Part shown: positions 19,701 to 28,809 of the stretch, piece after piece
Numbering within the stretch: the first letter of the stretch is position 1
How the letters are laid out: the number at the start of each line of letters is the position of its first letter
NCBI GenBank assembly: GCA_903858815.1
Contig: CAIOKE010000283.1
Span: 38,471 to 102,470 of the forward strand
Source: an uncultured Planctomycetaceae bacterium
GTDB lineage: Bacteria > Planctomycetota > Planctomycetia > Planctomycetales > Planctomycetaceae
Length of the DNA: 64,000 nt
Direction: 5' to 3'
Notes under the pieces: generated by a model
The model's database searches: none
What the model saw: only the letters and a program-made list of their open reading frames with translations
Told to the model about the DNA's origin: nothing
Made by a program: the position numbers and the translations under genes

Positions 19701-20615
19701 TGGTTGATCATGAATCCACTGACCGGCGAACAGTCACCATTCACTCTGAATCGGGCTTATGGCTGCAATACCATCCTCGCCAGCGAAAACTTTCTCACCT
19801 TCCGTTCAGGCGCAGCAGGCTTCTATGACCTCACGAATAATGGTGGCACCGGAAACTTCGGCGGCTTTCGCTCTGGCTGCTCCGGTAACCTTGTGGTCGC
19901 CAACGGAGTGTTGAATGCACCCGACTATACGCGAACCTGCAGCTGCTCTTATCAGAATCAGACATCCCTCGCCCTCGTGCACATGCCGGAAGTCGAAACG
20001 TGGACGGTCAGCCCGCTGGCACGCCCTGATGCACCACGCCTGCCCATCGCTGACCTTGGCATCAATTTTGGAGCCCCCGGACATCAGCGCGATAATCAGG
20101 GGACGCTGTGGATCGAATGGCCAGCAGTGGTAACCGACAATTCACCAGCTCATATCAGGACCAATCCCGAGGCCACCCCCTATAGACGACATTCTTCAGC
20201 CTATGCAGACAGCCGCAGCCCGTGGATCTATGCTTCCGGACTGCAGAATATCCAGTGGCTGGAAATCGAAACCAGCATCGGAGGTGGCAAAGCCACAGCG
20301 CCGAAAGCCCCACGAGGAAAATCCGAAGACTGTCAGCCCGACGAACAGAAAACCGATGCCACACACTGGAATCTGCAACTGTACTTTGCCGACCCACACT
20401 CACGCCTCGCCGTCACAGCTGCCGCTGCACGCAGCTTTGATGTCCTGCTTAATGGCACCGTCGTTCTGCAGAACATGGAAATCCAGCCCGGTGGCACACT
20501 GCTGCAGGAAATCAATACCTCCACCCCAGACGATGGACCCATCAGACTTGAGTTTCGAGCCACCAGCGGCCAACCCGTCATCTCCGGAATTCGACTGCAG
20601 CGCATCAATCCCTGA
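16746..20615 (+). CDS. Secreted double PQQ-type beta-propeller protein with a Rossmann-like insert
   Basis: A 1,289-residue protein with a signal peptide (core ALQLIMLLLA). Two groups of PQQ/BamB-type blades are visible: DRVCAFDTSTGQQLWSF and LYCVDVASGKLRWKF in the first, LSARDVYTGRVLWKRDF, CRVLDPRNGDIL and ALNPQTGEELW in the second. Between them, at about residues 445-600, lies a segment that looks like a decayed SAM-methyltransferase fold: GYALWFGTDDL, then QLACIDETAERIESLRQRW with the acidic end of strand two. The C-terminal 130 residues are beta-rich. No PQQ ligand set or catalytic Trp-disc could be confirmed. Planctomycetes encode many such proteins; the function is unknown. Confidence 0.82.
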   Translation: MKRFAIALQLIMLLLATQQTTLTASDWPMWRFDAGRTAAGTTELPTQLQHSWTIKAPARIQAWDDPLNLDLMPYDRLFEPIVISNRLIVPFSDTDRVCAFDTSTGQQLWSFVTDGPVRLPPAATAQHVCFVSDDGCLYCVDVASGKLRWKFLAAPGTRRIVGNQRLISTWPARGGVVIRDGVVYFAASIWPMMGVYIGAVEVENGRLLWINDSTGSTWIKQPHSAPSFAGVAPQGALVATAESLIVPGGRSVPAVFNRNNGDLRYFELNAGGKGVGGSLVLADDKSFFVHTRLRSVREFTLENGTKSFFQCNEPVLHGDMLYAAADAGGKAVLRAHAADRRVLWETPMDASGDLILAGHSLYSAGAAGIQRLTLPDNPQKVVPTAPPTAEVLIPPTTVTGTIQRLLAADQKLFAVTAEGEIHAFTAARNTTTPLHDLVTPIPVSPMPEESETAAAALLQSLPAEGYALWFGTDDLSLVSAVASRSPFVQLACIDETAERIESLRQRWDLQRIYGKVTAHQAQPHTFQTAPWLAHTVVIGRELSSRIGQDQQLLNHIWPSVRPYGGVLQLLCSASDATTISAAIAARPPEQARVEVNSFGVRLTKAGPLPNSADWTHLHGNIANTRKSDDARVRLPLGVLWFGGSSNMDVLPRHGHGPGQQVVDGRLFIQGINTLSARDVYTGRVLWKRDFKDLGTYDVYYDATYRETPLDPAYNQVHIPGANARGTNYVATPEHVYILEGAVCRVLDPRNGDILRTIELPQENPEEPQEWSYLGVYQNVLIGGLGFAEYRQRLEISFEEEDGKLGGNKAGFGSKSLDRAGSMLLVGFDRFSGRQLWKIPARHSFWNNGVIAGGGRIYCLDRNPKQVEEKLQRRGISAPSTYRILALNPQTGEELWQKTDGVFGTWLGYSEQHDLLLQAGAAASDRLSGEPDRGMMVCRANNGDVVWHQPDLAYSGPCILHNDLIIANANSYKDSAGAWFLKTGQPWLIMNPLTGEQSPFTLNRAYGCNTILASENFLTFRSGAAGFYDLTNNGGTGNFGGFRSGCSGNLVVANGVLNAPDYTRTCSCSYQNQTSLALVHMPEVETWTVSPLARPDAPRLPIADLGINFGAPGHQRDNQGTLWIEWPAVVTDNSPAHIRTNPEATPYRRHSSAYADSRSPWIYASGLQNIQWLEIETSIGGGKATAPKAPRGKSEDCQPDEQKTDATHWNLQLYFADPHSRLAVTAAAARSFDVLLNGTVVLQNMEIQPGGTLLQEINTSTPDDGPIRLEFRATSGQPVISGIRLQRINP

Positions 20616-20667
20616 GACTCATACATCCCCCTGATTCAGCATTCCTGACAACCACAACTCCCCCAGC

Positions 20668-23600
20668 TTACTCCATCGACAACTTATACGTCCTGCAGAC
20701 ACGAAACCCTGATGTGATGCTCAGAGTATTCGGGGGAAAGCTCACACGACTGGCAGATCGAATACCAGAACCAAACGAGTTGAAGGCACCACCACGAGCG
20801 ACTCGTGTGGTTGTATCCAGAATCGTCCGTGACAGCATATTGTCCGTGTCGCCGACCAATTCACCCACTGACAGATCAACAAGCAGTGGCGGAGACTGAC
20901 ACCACTCAATAGCGTTACCGTACATTTCGAACAGACCAAAACCGTTAGGTCGCAAAGTACCCACTGGGACCATACCGCCTTCGCCGGAATTCCCGGCATA
21001 CCGGGCATACTGATCCAGCAGGGATTCCCCGAATCCATAGAATCGTGACGTCAGTGTCCCGCTGCGACACGCAAATTCCCACTCGGCCTCAGTCGGAAGT
21101 CGGTAGCCCTGCAACTCAAGGCAATTGGGACGCATTTTCATCCCACTTGCAAATACCTGCGCGGGTTCATAACACCACTGATCCTCGGGAAGTCCTTCGC
21201 TCCTGCTCAGCCAGTTGCAGAAATGGGCCGCGTCATACCAGGTGACAGTATTGACTGGAGCATCCTCAGTCTCCGAATAACGACGATTCGAATTATGACT
21301 GCTGAGGAACTGTCGAAACTGTGCGACCGTGATTTCCTGCATCCCGATCGCAAACGTTCGCTTGATTCCGCGACGATGCAACTGTTCCTGATCGGGGCGA
21401 CTGACGGCCCCACCATACCGTCCGGCCTCGGCGATCGGTGAACCCATCAGAAACTCTGTTCCTGCATCGATTATTGACATGCTGATTCCCCCACTCCCCT
21501 CAGTGCCACCACCGGATTTTGTCACATACCAGCGTCGCCCCCCGATTGTCTCTCCTTTCGAAAACTCAGAACGTATCTGACGTATTTGCTCATCCGCTCC
21601 CAACTGTCGAAGGGACCACTCACACATCCCATGTACCCCAGGATCGGGATCGCTGCTCAAACGATCGCAAAGTTCCGCGATAGCAGCAGCCTTGTCAGAT
21701 TCCGTCAATAAGTTTCCAGCCGCCTGCTCCCCCAACGCCTGGATCAAAGAACGACGACTGCCAGCATCCTCTTCAGATCTCAGTCGTGCAATAACTTTTG
21801 CAGTATCCAGACTGTGGCTCCGAAGTTGATCAAGCAGATAACTGCGAACACGCGGATCTGGATTATCCCGCAGCAGTGGCCAGACCGATACCGGAACCTG
21901 CAGACGCAGCAGCGTTGCAGCGGCAGCAGCCTGCTGCAATGCCAGCGACTCAAGCTGCGATTCGGGAATCAGTGGTCGCTGCAGCAGCACCACATGAATT
22001 GGTGTGGAATTGTCACTCGTTACACCAATTGCCAGTGGACGCCATGAGGCTTCCAACAGAAGTTGCACTTGCTGCATTGCCGCTTCAGTCGTACTTGCCT
22101 GAACGATTCGTGTTTCGAAAAGCGGGTCTGCTGACCAGACTCCGGCAAAACGTCTCGCTGGAATAAGTTGCTGAACGAGGGTCAGAAAGTGAGGGTTGTC
22201 ATGAAGTTCTGCAAAATCAACACTCCGACGAAGTTCCGCGCCACTGGAAAAACCGGCATCGACGGCCCTCTGAAGTAACTCAATCGCTCGATTCTCAAAT
22301 TCTACTGCCTCTGCTGACATCCCCTGCTTGCTGAATACACGGGCAGCCTGGGCGGCAGATCGCGCTGCCCCGTATAGACTATCCCTGTCCTGTGGATTAA
22401 GACCAACGAACGCATCCAGTTCAGAGACTGCACTCGCCACGTCTCGTCGCCACGCAGCGAAAAGAATTGATACATAGGCTGAAGTCACTTGCCCCTCAGC
22501 GCCCCCCTTCATCAGCGTCTGTACGTTGCCAGCCTCCTCCCATCGTTGAAGCTGAGCCAGTACCACGGCCAGGTACTGCAAAACTTCGGCACTCGGTGTT
22601 GAGAGATTCGCATTCAGCCACTCCAGATCCTCCAGCGCCTGCTCGGGCTGATCCGTCCAGTACTGCGCCACTGCCCGCTTCAGGCGAATCGCCGGTCGCT
22701 CCAATTGCTCTGACCCCAAAGCCTGAATCTCCACAAGCTGCTGGCGAAAACTGTCCCTCGGATCAGCCAGTGTCAGTGGCCCCGTCGTCACCGTTGTGAA
22801 GTCCCACTGAGGACGCCCGTGCAACTCCTCGCCTCCCCAATTAAGCAACGTCTGTGACGACGCCCCAATATTGGAAAATACGGCTGAGAATTCCGCGCCT
22901 CCCTCAACACTGCCCGCAGCAAAAATCGTACGCTGGAATGCGAAGTTTTCTGCGGCAAGGCGCTTCTGCAGATCCTCAAACTGGTCAGATTTCGCCGCAT
23001 AAACACAACGACGACGATCCTCTGAAGTCTGACCTTCACACCACAGCGTCAGCCACCCAGCGTGAGGACCTGTACCTGGAATCCACGACAAATCTTCCAG
23101 CAAAAGACCTTCACGCTCAGCATCGATCTCCGGTTTTGGCAGATCCTCAGCCTTCACATTCGCAGCAATCGCCCACTTGCGCCCGTCGCGAATCCACACG
23201 GCCGACATCTTCGGGTCATCTGTTACAACTCCTGTATGTGGACGCAGCCTGATTGGACGATAACCAGACGCTCGCAGAGACTCGCTTAACGGCAGCAGCC
23301 TTGAGAATGGAATCTCCAGACAAAACGCGATGCGATCCCTGATTAATCCATGCGCAGCCTCTATTCCTGCACGGACCTCTGCGGGCGGACCTGGCCATGA
23401 CGAAACCGTTGCCGCATCCCCCCATGCTGGACTTACTGTCCTTTTCAGAATCTCCTCAAGGTTTCCAACTGCCGCATCCCGCAACGGATCCAACAGCGGA
23501 AAAATCAGCCTGTCGACGGCCGGTTCAGCATTCAACAGCACCCTGATAAGGGTTGCAGCATCGTCTTTCGCATAATTCGCCAGATATACAGCAATCACCT

Positions 23601-26600
23601 GCCGGGCTGCACTATCCAGACTCGGATCAAAGTACAAATCGGCGAGTGGCCCCTTCAGCAGGTCCGACTGCGTGCGAAGAACATCGAGAAATTGCGAGGT
23701 TGCAATTGGATCCTGGACAACCAATTCCTTAGCGACAAGCTTTGCAGTCGCTGGATCAGACCAGGCAGCGCCTTCCTTAAACGGCGATTCCCACGCTCCC
23801 AGCAGGCAGGCCGCATGCAACCGTCGTTGTTGAGGCTCCATGTCGCTCTGCAGCGATTGCCGCAGCCGGTTGGTCAAATCACCAGACCACGGTCGCAAAA
23901 GATCGATCAAAGGCCTCAGCTGGTCAGGCCGACACTTCAGACTCAGCTCACAAATCACCGGCAGCAGTTCAGGATCTGTGTCACCCAGTTTCAGCCTTGC
24001 AACAGCCAGGTGCAGTTGAGCTTCAGAACCCGCCGCTGCGTCACCATACAAACGCTGCAACTCCGGCAAAGCGTACTTCTTTAATGACAGCAGCAGCTCC
24101 AGCCCACTGGCTAACTCACTGGTCTCTCGATCACCAATCGTCGCCGCCAGTAAGCGCGCTCGATCTGCCGAATTCCGAGCCACTATCTGCACGGAAACAA
24201 GGAATATCACAACCGCCACACACATAACCCACAAACCACGAATTCCATGCACGCGCCCGGCTCGCCACATCAACTGACGCTGCGATTCCGTCCAGCCCCG
24301 CGATTTCACATATCTGCGGATTCTCAAATACTCCGGCAAAGTTGGAAGATGCCGATCCTCCCGACGAAACTGCCACAAACTTGTACGCTCCTCCAGCAAT
24401 AACTCTGATCGTCCCTGCGCTGTTTCCAATTGGCGACGACTGAGCCAGGCACGCAGGGCAGGAACCAGATCATCATGCGTCAAATGATAACACACCGCAT
24501 CTGGACCCTGCTCTGACACTCGAACACTCTCTGTCGCTGTAATCAGCCGCAGCTCACTGTCAAGTATCCGAATCAGATCACTGAATTCGAGCGGACGATC
24601 AACGTAGCCGGAGACACTCCGAAGCTCCGCAAGCGTTCTCATTGCACCTTTGATTTCGGAGTCACATGGCGGAAGGAGGGATTTCAGAACATTTTTGACG
24701 GCAGGAGCATGCATGCGTAACCTAGCGTCACTTCCAGCCTGACTGAAGGTCTCCTCCAGAAATGTCAAACCAATCCCACTCACACCACCAAGTTCCAGAA
24801 GGGTTTCGGGTACCCAGTCTCTGCCTCGCATAAGCTCCGAAAAAATCGCCAAACGTACCGAGTTGACTCGGTTCCCGTCCGCCAGCCCAGCGACCACTGA
24901 ATCAATAAATCTGCTCTGCTCTGGTGTCAGCTGACCCGCAGGTCCCGATAAGCCACCACAAGCCAACCCGAGTTTCTGTAACACGGTCTTCGCATGAGCA
25001 ATACTGAATAAATCCACCATCGCACAGTTGTGCTGCTGCCGAATTGGCGTGTCGAGCTCATGCATCAATCGCGACACACTGACGATGAAGTCATCTCGAA
25101 CCATCAGGACCGCCTGTAACCTCCCTCCATCACACTGCCGCAGAGCACGCTCCAGCTCACTGCCCGTACTACTACCATCCCCGTGCAACCATTGCTCAAA
25201 TTGGTCAATAAAAATCACAACCCTGGGACCCGGATTTCGCCGAATCGACGTGATCAACTCCACCAATCCGGTTTCCGCCGCAAGACCCGGCAGACGCTGC
25301 CGCAACGCAGTACATATCCTCGATTCCGTCTGGCCCCCGGCAGCTTCCACGTATACCGATACAACCTCGCTCGAGAGCAGGGGCATTACTCCGGCTCTCA
25401 CCAGCGACGTTTTTCCACAACCACTGGGACCATAAATCAGTCCCACAGAAAACGTTCTAGCTGCGTCGCGGTCTTCAATACGCTCCTTCCAGAAAAGAAC
25501 ACTGTCCGGAATACCATCCCGATCACGTGGACCCGGAAGCAAATCAAGAAAAAACTCTGAATCACCTGCCTCAAATGGACGCAGTCCTCTCGTCCTCGCT
25601 ATCACACCTCCTGCCGCGTCCGCAGTTCGCCTCTGCGGTTGCATCCACGCTTCCAGATCTTCAGCCATAGCCGCAGCGGTCAAATATCTCTCTGACGGCA
25701 ACTTTGCCATCGCTTTCATACAGATACGCTGCAACTCTACCGGGAGTTCAGCACGCAACAAACACGGTAAATCTGGCTCACCCGAAATCACCTGCAGCAG
25801 CACGCTGTCCAGTGTTGTACCATGAAACGGCTTGACACCGGTCAGCATCTCATAGAACACCACTCCCAACGAAAAAACATCGCTCCGACCATCAAGCCGA
25901 TGAGACTCGCCTCGAGCCTGCTCCGGACTCATATAAGAGGGTGTCCCTGCGATTCCTCCATGCACCTGAACGTCGTCCTCACGAACAGCCAACCCAAAAT
26001 CAGTCACCCACGCCCTGCCAGTCCGAGACTCAATCAGAATGTTGGCCGGCTTAATATCCCGATGGATCAATCGACGGGAATGTGCATAATGAAGTGCACC
26101 CGCAATATCCCGAATGAATTCTGCACTCTGCCTGATACTCGGGGGTTGCCCCCTCAGAAGTTCTCGCAGTGTACATCCCTCGATAAACTGCGATACAACA
26201 TAGATGGACTGGTCTTCAGTTCTCCCAACGTCGTACACCCCCACGATATGCGCATGAGTTAATCCGGCAACAAGCCGAGCTTCATGCAGGTACTGTTCAA
26301 TTTCAGCGGCGGATCTGAATCGGTCGGCTTTTGGCACTTTCACTGCGACCTGACGTCGCAACTCGGTGTCGAAACCAAGATAGACGGTCCCGAAATTTCC
26401 TTCACCAAGGATGCGGTCCAGTCTGTACCGACCACGGCGACCAGTCTCTATACCCTGCGCAGTAACATACGTACCAAACTGCGACTGCTCTTCAATTGGC
26501 GAGGCAATCGTGTCGTACTCTTCAGATGCTGAAACATCTGTCTCAAGCCTCATTCTGAGAGTCTCACCGAAGCCTGGGAACCGTGAGCTGATCTCATCCT

Positions 26601-26892
26601 GACTCAGAGGCCGTGGTGTCGCACGGCGGGCCGCATACTCACCAATCAGAAGTTCCGTCTGCCATTCTGCCCCAAATGTCAGACCAAGTTGCACCACATA
26701 GTCTTCCACCAGCCATGGCTCTTCCGTTCTCCACCGAAACTCCTGATCAAGCTTCAATGCTGCCAGAAGCTCCTCCGGAGGAAGCATGGCCACGCGTCCC
26801 TCGAAGTAGGAAGCCAGATCAGGCCCCGCTGTGCTGCCAGCCCAAAGTCGCTGAAGTTCGTCTACAAGCATCAGCAAATACTCCTCATACAT
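20668..26892 (-). CDS. Ser/Thr protein kinase - STAND-type NTPase - repeat - FGE-like domain giant
   Basis: A 2,074-residue protein. The Hanks-type kinase (about residues 155-417) has an intact glycine loop, VAVK lysine, HRDIKPAN catalytic loop, DFG and SPE. A P-loop NTPase follows: GPSGCGKT at 488-495 with the Walker B-like VVIFIDQFEQW; it resembles nSTAND1-type modules. A membrane span at about 878-905 separates this from a long helical-repeat region, and the C-terminal domain (about 1800-2068) is FGE/SUMF1-like (FLMGSP..., WEFACRSGT, GGAFNSFGSG). The cysteine pair of active formylglycine-generating enzymes is missing. The start overlaps the MutS-like gene by 8 bases. It is probably a membrane signalling protein. 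Confidence 0.9.
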   Translation of the reverse strand: MYEEYLLMLVDELQRLWAGSTAGPDLASYFEGRVAMLPPEELLAALKLDQEFRWRTEEPWLVEDYVVQLGLTFGAEWQTELLIGEYAARRATPRPLSQDEISSRFPGFGETLRMRLETDVSASEEYDTIASPIEEQSQFGTYVTAQGIETGRRGRYRLDRILGEGNFGTVYLGFDTELRRQVAVKVPKADRFRSAAEIEQYLHEARLVAGLTHAHIVGVYDVGRTEDQSIYVVSQFIEGCTLRELLRGQPPSIRQSAEFIRDIAGALHYAHSRRLIHRDIKPANILIESRTGRAWVTDFGLAVREDDVQVHGGIAGTPSYMSPEQARGESHRLDGRSDVFSLGVVFYEMLTGVKPFHGTTLDSVLLQVISGEPDLPCLLRAELPVELQRICMKAMAKLPSERYLTAAAMAEDLEAWMQPQRRTADAAGGVIARTRGLRPFEAGDSEFFLDLLPGPRDRDGIPDSVLFWKERIEDRDAARTFSVGLIYGPSGCGKTSLVRAGVMPLLSSEVVSVYVEAAGGQTESRICTALRQRLPGLAAETGLVELITSIRRNPGPRVVIFIDQFEQWLHGDGSSTGSELERALRQCDGGRLQAVLMVRDDFIVSVSRLMHELDTPIRQQHNCAMVDLFSIAHAKTVLQKLGLACGGLSGPAGQLTPEQSRFIDSVVAGLADGNRVNSVRLAIFSELMRGRDWVPETLLELGGVSGIGLTFLEETFSQAGSDARLRMHAPAVKNVLKSLLPPCDSEIKGAMRTLAELRSVSGYVDRPLEFSDLIRILDSELRLITATESVRVSEQGPDAVCYHLTHDDLVPALRAWLSRRQLETAQGRSELLLEERTSLWQFRREDRHLPTLPEYLRIRRYVKSRGWTESQRQLMWRAGRVHGIRGLWVMCVAVVIFLVSVQIVARNSADRARLLAATIGDRETSELASGLELLLSLKKYALPELQRLYGDAAAGSEAQLHLAVARLKLGDTDPELLPVICELSLKCRPDQLRPLIDLLRPWSGDLTNRLRQSLQSDMEPQQRRLHAACLLGAWESPFKEGAAWSDPATAKLVAKELVVQDPIATSQFLDVLRTQSDLLKGPLADLYFDPSLDSAARQVIAVYLANYAKDDAATLIRVLLNAEPAVDRLIFPLLDPLRDAAVGNLEEILKRTVSPAWGDAATVSSWPGPPAEVRAGIEAAHGLIRDRIAFCLEIPFSRLLPLSESLRASGYRPIRLRPHTGVVTDDPKMSAVWIRDGRKWAIAANVKAEDLPKPEIDAEREGLLLEDLSWIPGTGPHAGWLTLWCEGQTSEDRRRCVYAAKSDQFEDLQKRLAAENFAFQRTIFAAGSVEGGAEFSAVFSNIGASSQTLLNWGGEELHGRPQWDFTTVTTGPLTLADPRDSFRQQLVEIQALGSEQLERPAIRLKRAVAQYWTDQPEQALEDLEWLNANLSTPSAEVLQYLAVVLAQLQRWEEAGNVQTLMKGGAEGQVTSAYVSILFAAWRRDVASAVSELDAFVGLNPQDRDSLYGAARSAAQAARVFSKQGMSAEAVEFENRAIELLQRAVDAGFSSGAELRRSVDFAELHDNPHFLTLVQQLIPARRFAGVWSADPLFETRIVQASTTEAAMQQVQLLLEASWRPLAIGVTSDNSTPIHVVLLQRPLIPESQLESLALQQAAAAATLLRLQVPVSVWPLLRDNPDPRVRSYLLDQLRSHSLDTAKVIARLRSEEDAGSRRSLIQALGEQAAGNLLTESDKAAAIAELCDRLSSDPDPGVHGMCEWSLRQLGADEQIRQIRSEFSKGETIGGRRWYVTKSGGGTEGSGGISMSIIDAGTEFLMGSPIAEAGRYGGAVSRPDQEQLHRRGIKRTFAIGMQEITVAQFRQFLSSHNSNRRYSETEDAPVNTVTWYDAAHFCNWLSRSEGLPEDQWCYEPAQVFASGMKMRPNCLELQGYRLPTEAEWEFACRSGTLTSRFYGFGESLLDQYARYAGNSGEGGMVPVGTLRPNGFGLFEMYGNAIEWCQSPPLLVDLSVGELVGDTDNMLSRTILDTTTRVARGGAFNSFGSGIRSASRVSFPPNTLSITSGFRVCRTYKLSME

Positions 26893-28735
26893 CCAGTCCC
26901 AGCATACGCATCAGCTCAATTGCGTTGCTCCGCTCAACAACGCCGTCACGCAGCCGATAGTCAAACAGCATCGTGCCCTCTACCACCGTGTCCTCAAAAT
27001 GCTTGTTGACTGCCAGACCCGGCATGCTGTCCGCAATCCTCGTCAGCGCCAGATCGTGCGTTGTGACAATGCCCACCGCATGACGGTCCACCAGTGAACG
27101 AATCACCGCCTCTGCCCCGCGACGACGATCATGCGAATTCGTACCGTGCAGAATTTCGTCCAGCAGAAACAGAACCGTCCTCGTTCCGCCCGTCAGATCC
27201 ACCACAGACTTCAGCCGCTGCACCACACTGAAAAACAGTGAACGCCCCTCCTGCAGAGAATCACTGACTCGCATTGCCGTCGCCAGCTGAAACGGATGCG
27301 TCTGAAATCGCGTCGCCCGTACCACCGAACCGCAGAACGACAACACGATGCTCGTACCAATGCTCCGCAGAAATGTACTCTTGCCCGACATGTTCGAACC
27401 GCTGATCAGCATCAGAGGCGTTTCCGGAGTCAGCTGCACACTGTTCCGCACACACACAGACTCCGGCAGCAAAGGATGACCCAGATCCTCGGCATTCAGC
27501 TCCGCTCGATCCTCAAGAATCTCCGGAACACAGTCCCGAGGATGATCAAAACAGTAGCCGGCTACCGATGTCGTCGCCTCCAGACAGGCAGCCGTCTCCA
27601 GCCAGTCCGCGACCTCCACACCATACCGCCGCCGCCAGCACTCAATACGATGCGTCAACAGCACAAACAACCCACAGAACCAGGCAATCGGAGCAAAAAA
27701 CTGATTGCGAGTTGCGTTATTCAGCCAGCCCGTCAGGCGACTGAGCCGGCGAATCGCCATCGATGCCGTTCCGTCCTCTGTATGAAAGCGATTCAACAGG
27801 TCCCGCACCGCAGGCTCTTCCACCGGATTGCCCTCGAAGGCCGCAATTACCAGCCCAAACTGCCGCAATGCGGTGTCCACATCATCCATCATCGCCGTCG
27901 TACGCTGAATCTGCTTCCGCGTCATCATAATGGCCGGCATCTGCAGTAATGCCAGCACCGGCAGCCAGCGGAACATGCCCGGCGTCTGGATCATCAGACC
28001 CAGGACTGCAAGCGATGCCAGGCCGATCAGAACAGACCACAGAATCACACCCGTCGGAATCGGCTCCGCAGGCTCCCGAACCCAGCTTTTCAACAAACGC
28101 TCCGCAGACTCCCAGCCCTCAGCCTCCGGAATACAGGCCAGCGATTCACGCAGACTCAACTCCTGCTTCAGCCCCTGCGCACGAGCCTGACGGACACGAA
28201 TCTCACTGCACTGCGGTACCGTCGTCAGCCACTCCGCCAGAACTCGCTGCCCAGGTCGCGTACGACACTCGTTCAGCATCTGAAACAGTGAGCCACGACC
28301 AAACACATCCAGATCCCGAATCCACGGGTGGGACTCACTGTCATATTCACTCCCGTTCTCACTCTCACCACTGAAATCACACTTCAGACGCCGCAGACGA
28401 CTCTCATGAAAACTCCGCACCTGACGCTGCCGCGATAAACGCCCCAGACACCGCCGATCAAACGGCAGCACCACCAGAAACACCGACAGTGGTAACAACA
28501 TCCAGTGCCACGAAACAACATCCGCTCGGCCTATGCAAAGCACTGCCAGACAGATCGATACCACACCCAGAATACTGCGGATTCGCACAAATCGACGATC
28601 CTGCTGCTCCAACACCACAATCGCTGCATTTACCTCCTGCAGACGACTCTGATAGGCCACCTCTGGCCCACTCACTGACGGCTCCGCTGATGCTCCAGCC
28701 ACTACCGAATCTGATCTGACTGACATGGACTGCAT
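26885..28735 (-). CDS. Membrane MutS-like ATPase
   Basis: A 616-residue protein with the C-terminal MutS ATPase domain: Walker A SGSNMSGKST at about residues 437-446, the segment DSLQEGRSLFFSVVQRLK, Walker B LFLLDEILHGTNS and the TTHD switch. The mismatch-recognition and connector domains of MutS are missing; a helical middle replaces them. Two hydrophobic pairs (about residues 45-90 and 225-275) and one further segment near 340 suggest membrane anchoring, which mismatch repair would not predict. Its stop codon lies inside the first codons of the kinase gene (ATGTATGA), so the two genes should be translationally coupled. The role is unknown; 'mismatch repair' would be a misleading label. Confidence 0.87.
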   Translation of the reverse strand: MQSMSVRSDSVVAGASAEPSVSGPEVAYQSRLQEVNAAIVVLEQQDRRFVRIRSILGVVSICLAVLCIGRADVVSWHWMLLPLSVFLVVLPFDRRCLGRLSRQRQVRSFHESRLRRLKCDFSGESENGSEYDSESHPWIRDLDVFGRGSLFQMLNECRTRPGQRVLAEWLTTVPQCSEIRVRQARAQGLKQELSLRESLACIPEAEGWESAERLLKSWVREPAEPIPTGVILWSVLIGLASLAVLGLMIQTPGMFRWLPVLALLQMPAIMMTRKQIQRTTAMMDDVDTALRQFGLVIAAFEGNPVEEPAVRDLLNRFHTEDGTASMAIRRLSRLTGWLNNATRNQFFAPIAWFCGLFVLLTHRIECWRRRYGVEVADWLETAACLEATTSVAGYCFDHPRDCVPEILEDRAELNAEDLGHPLLPESVCVRNSVQLTPETPLMLISGSNMSGKSTFLRSIGTSIVLSFCGSVVRATRFQTHPFQLATAMRVSDSLQEGRSLFFSVVQRLKSVVDLTGGTRTVLFLLDEILHGTNSHDRRRGAEAVIRSLVDRHAVGIVTTHDLALTRIADSMPGLAVNKHFEDTVVEGTMLFDYRLRDGVVERSNAIELMRMLGLDV

Positions 28736-28809
28736 TCACTCTAAAACCCGACGCCAATCAATACATCCGTCAACCCGCACGGGCACGCAGAATAACGAGA
28801 CAACCCGAT

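Noticed and set aside
20668..26892. Sulphatase-maturation role for the FGE-like domain
   Set aside because: The catalytic cysteine pair is missing and no sulphatase gene is near.
26885..28735. A mismatch-repair MutS
   Set aside because: It lacks the mismatch-recognition and clamp domains and has several hydrophobic spans; only the ATPase domain is shared.
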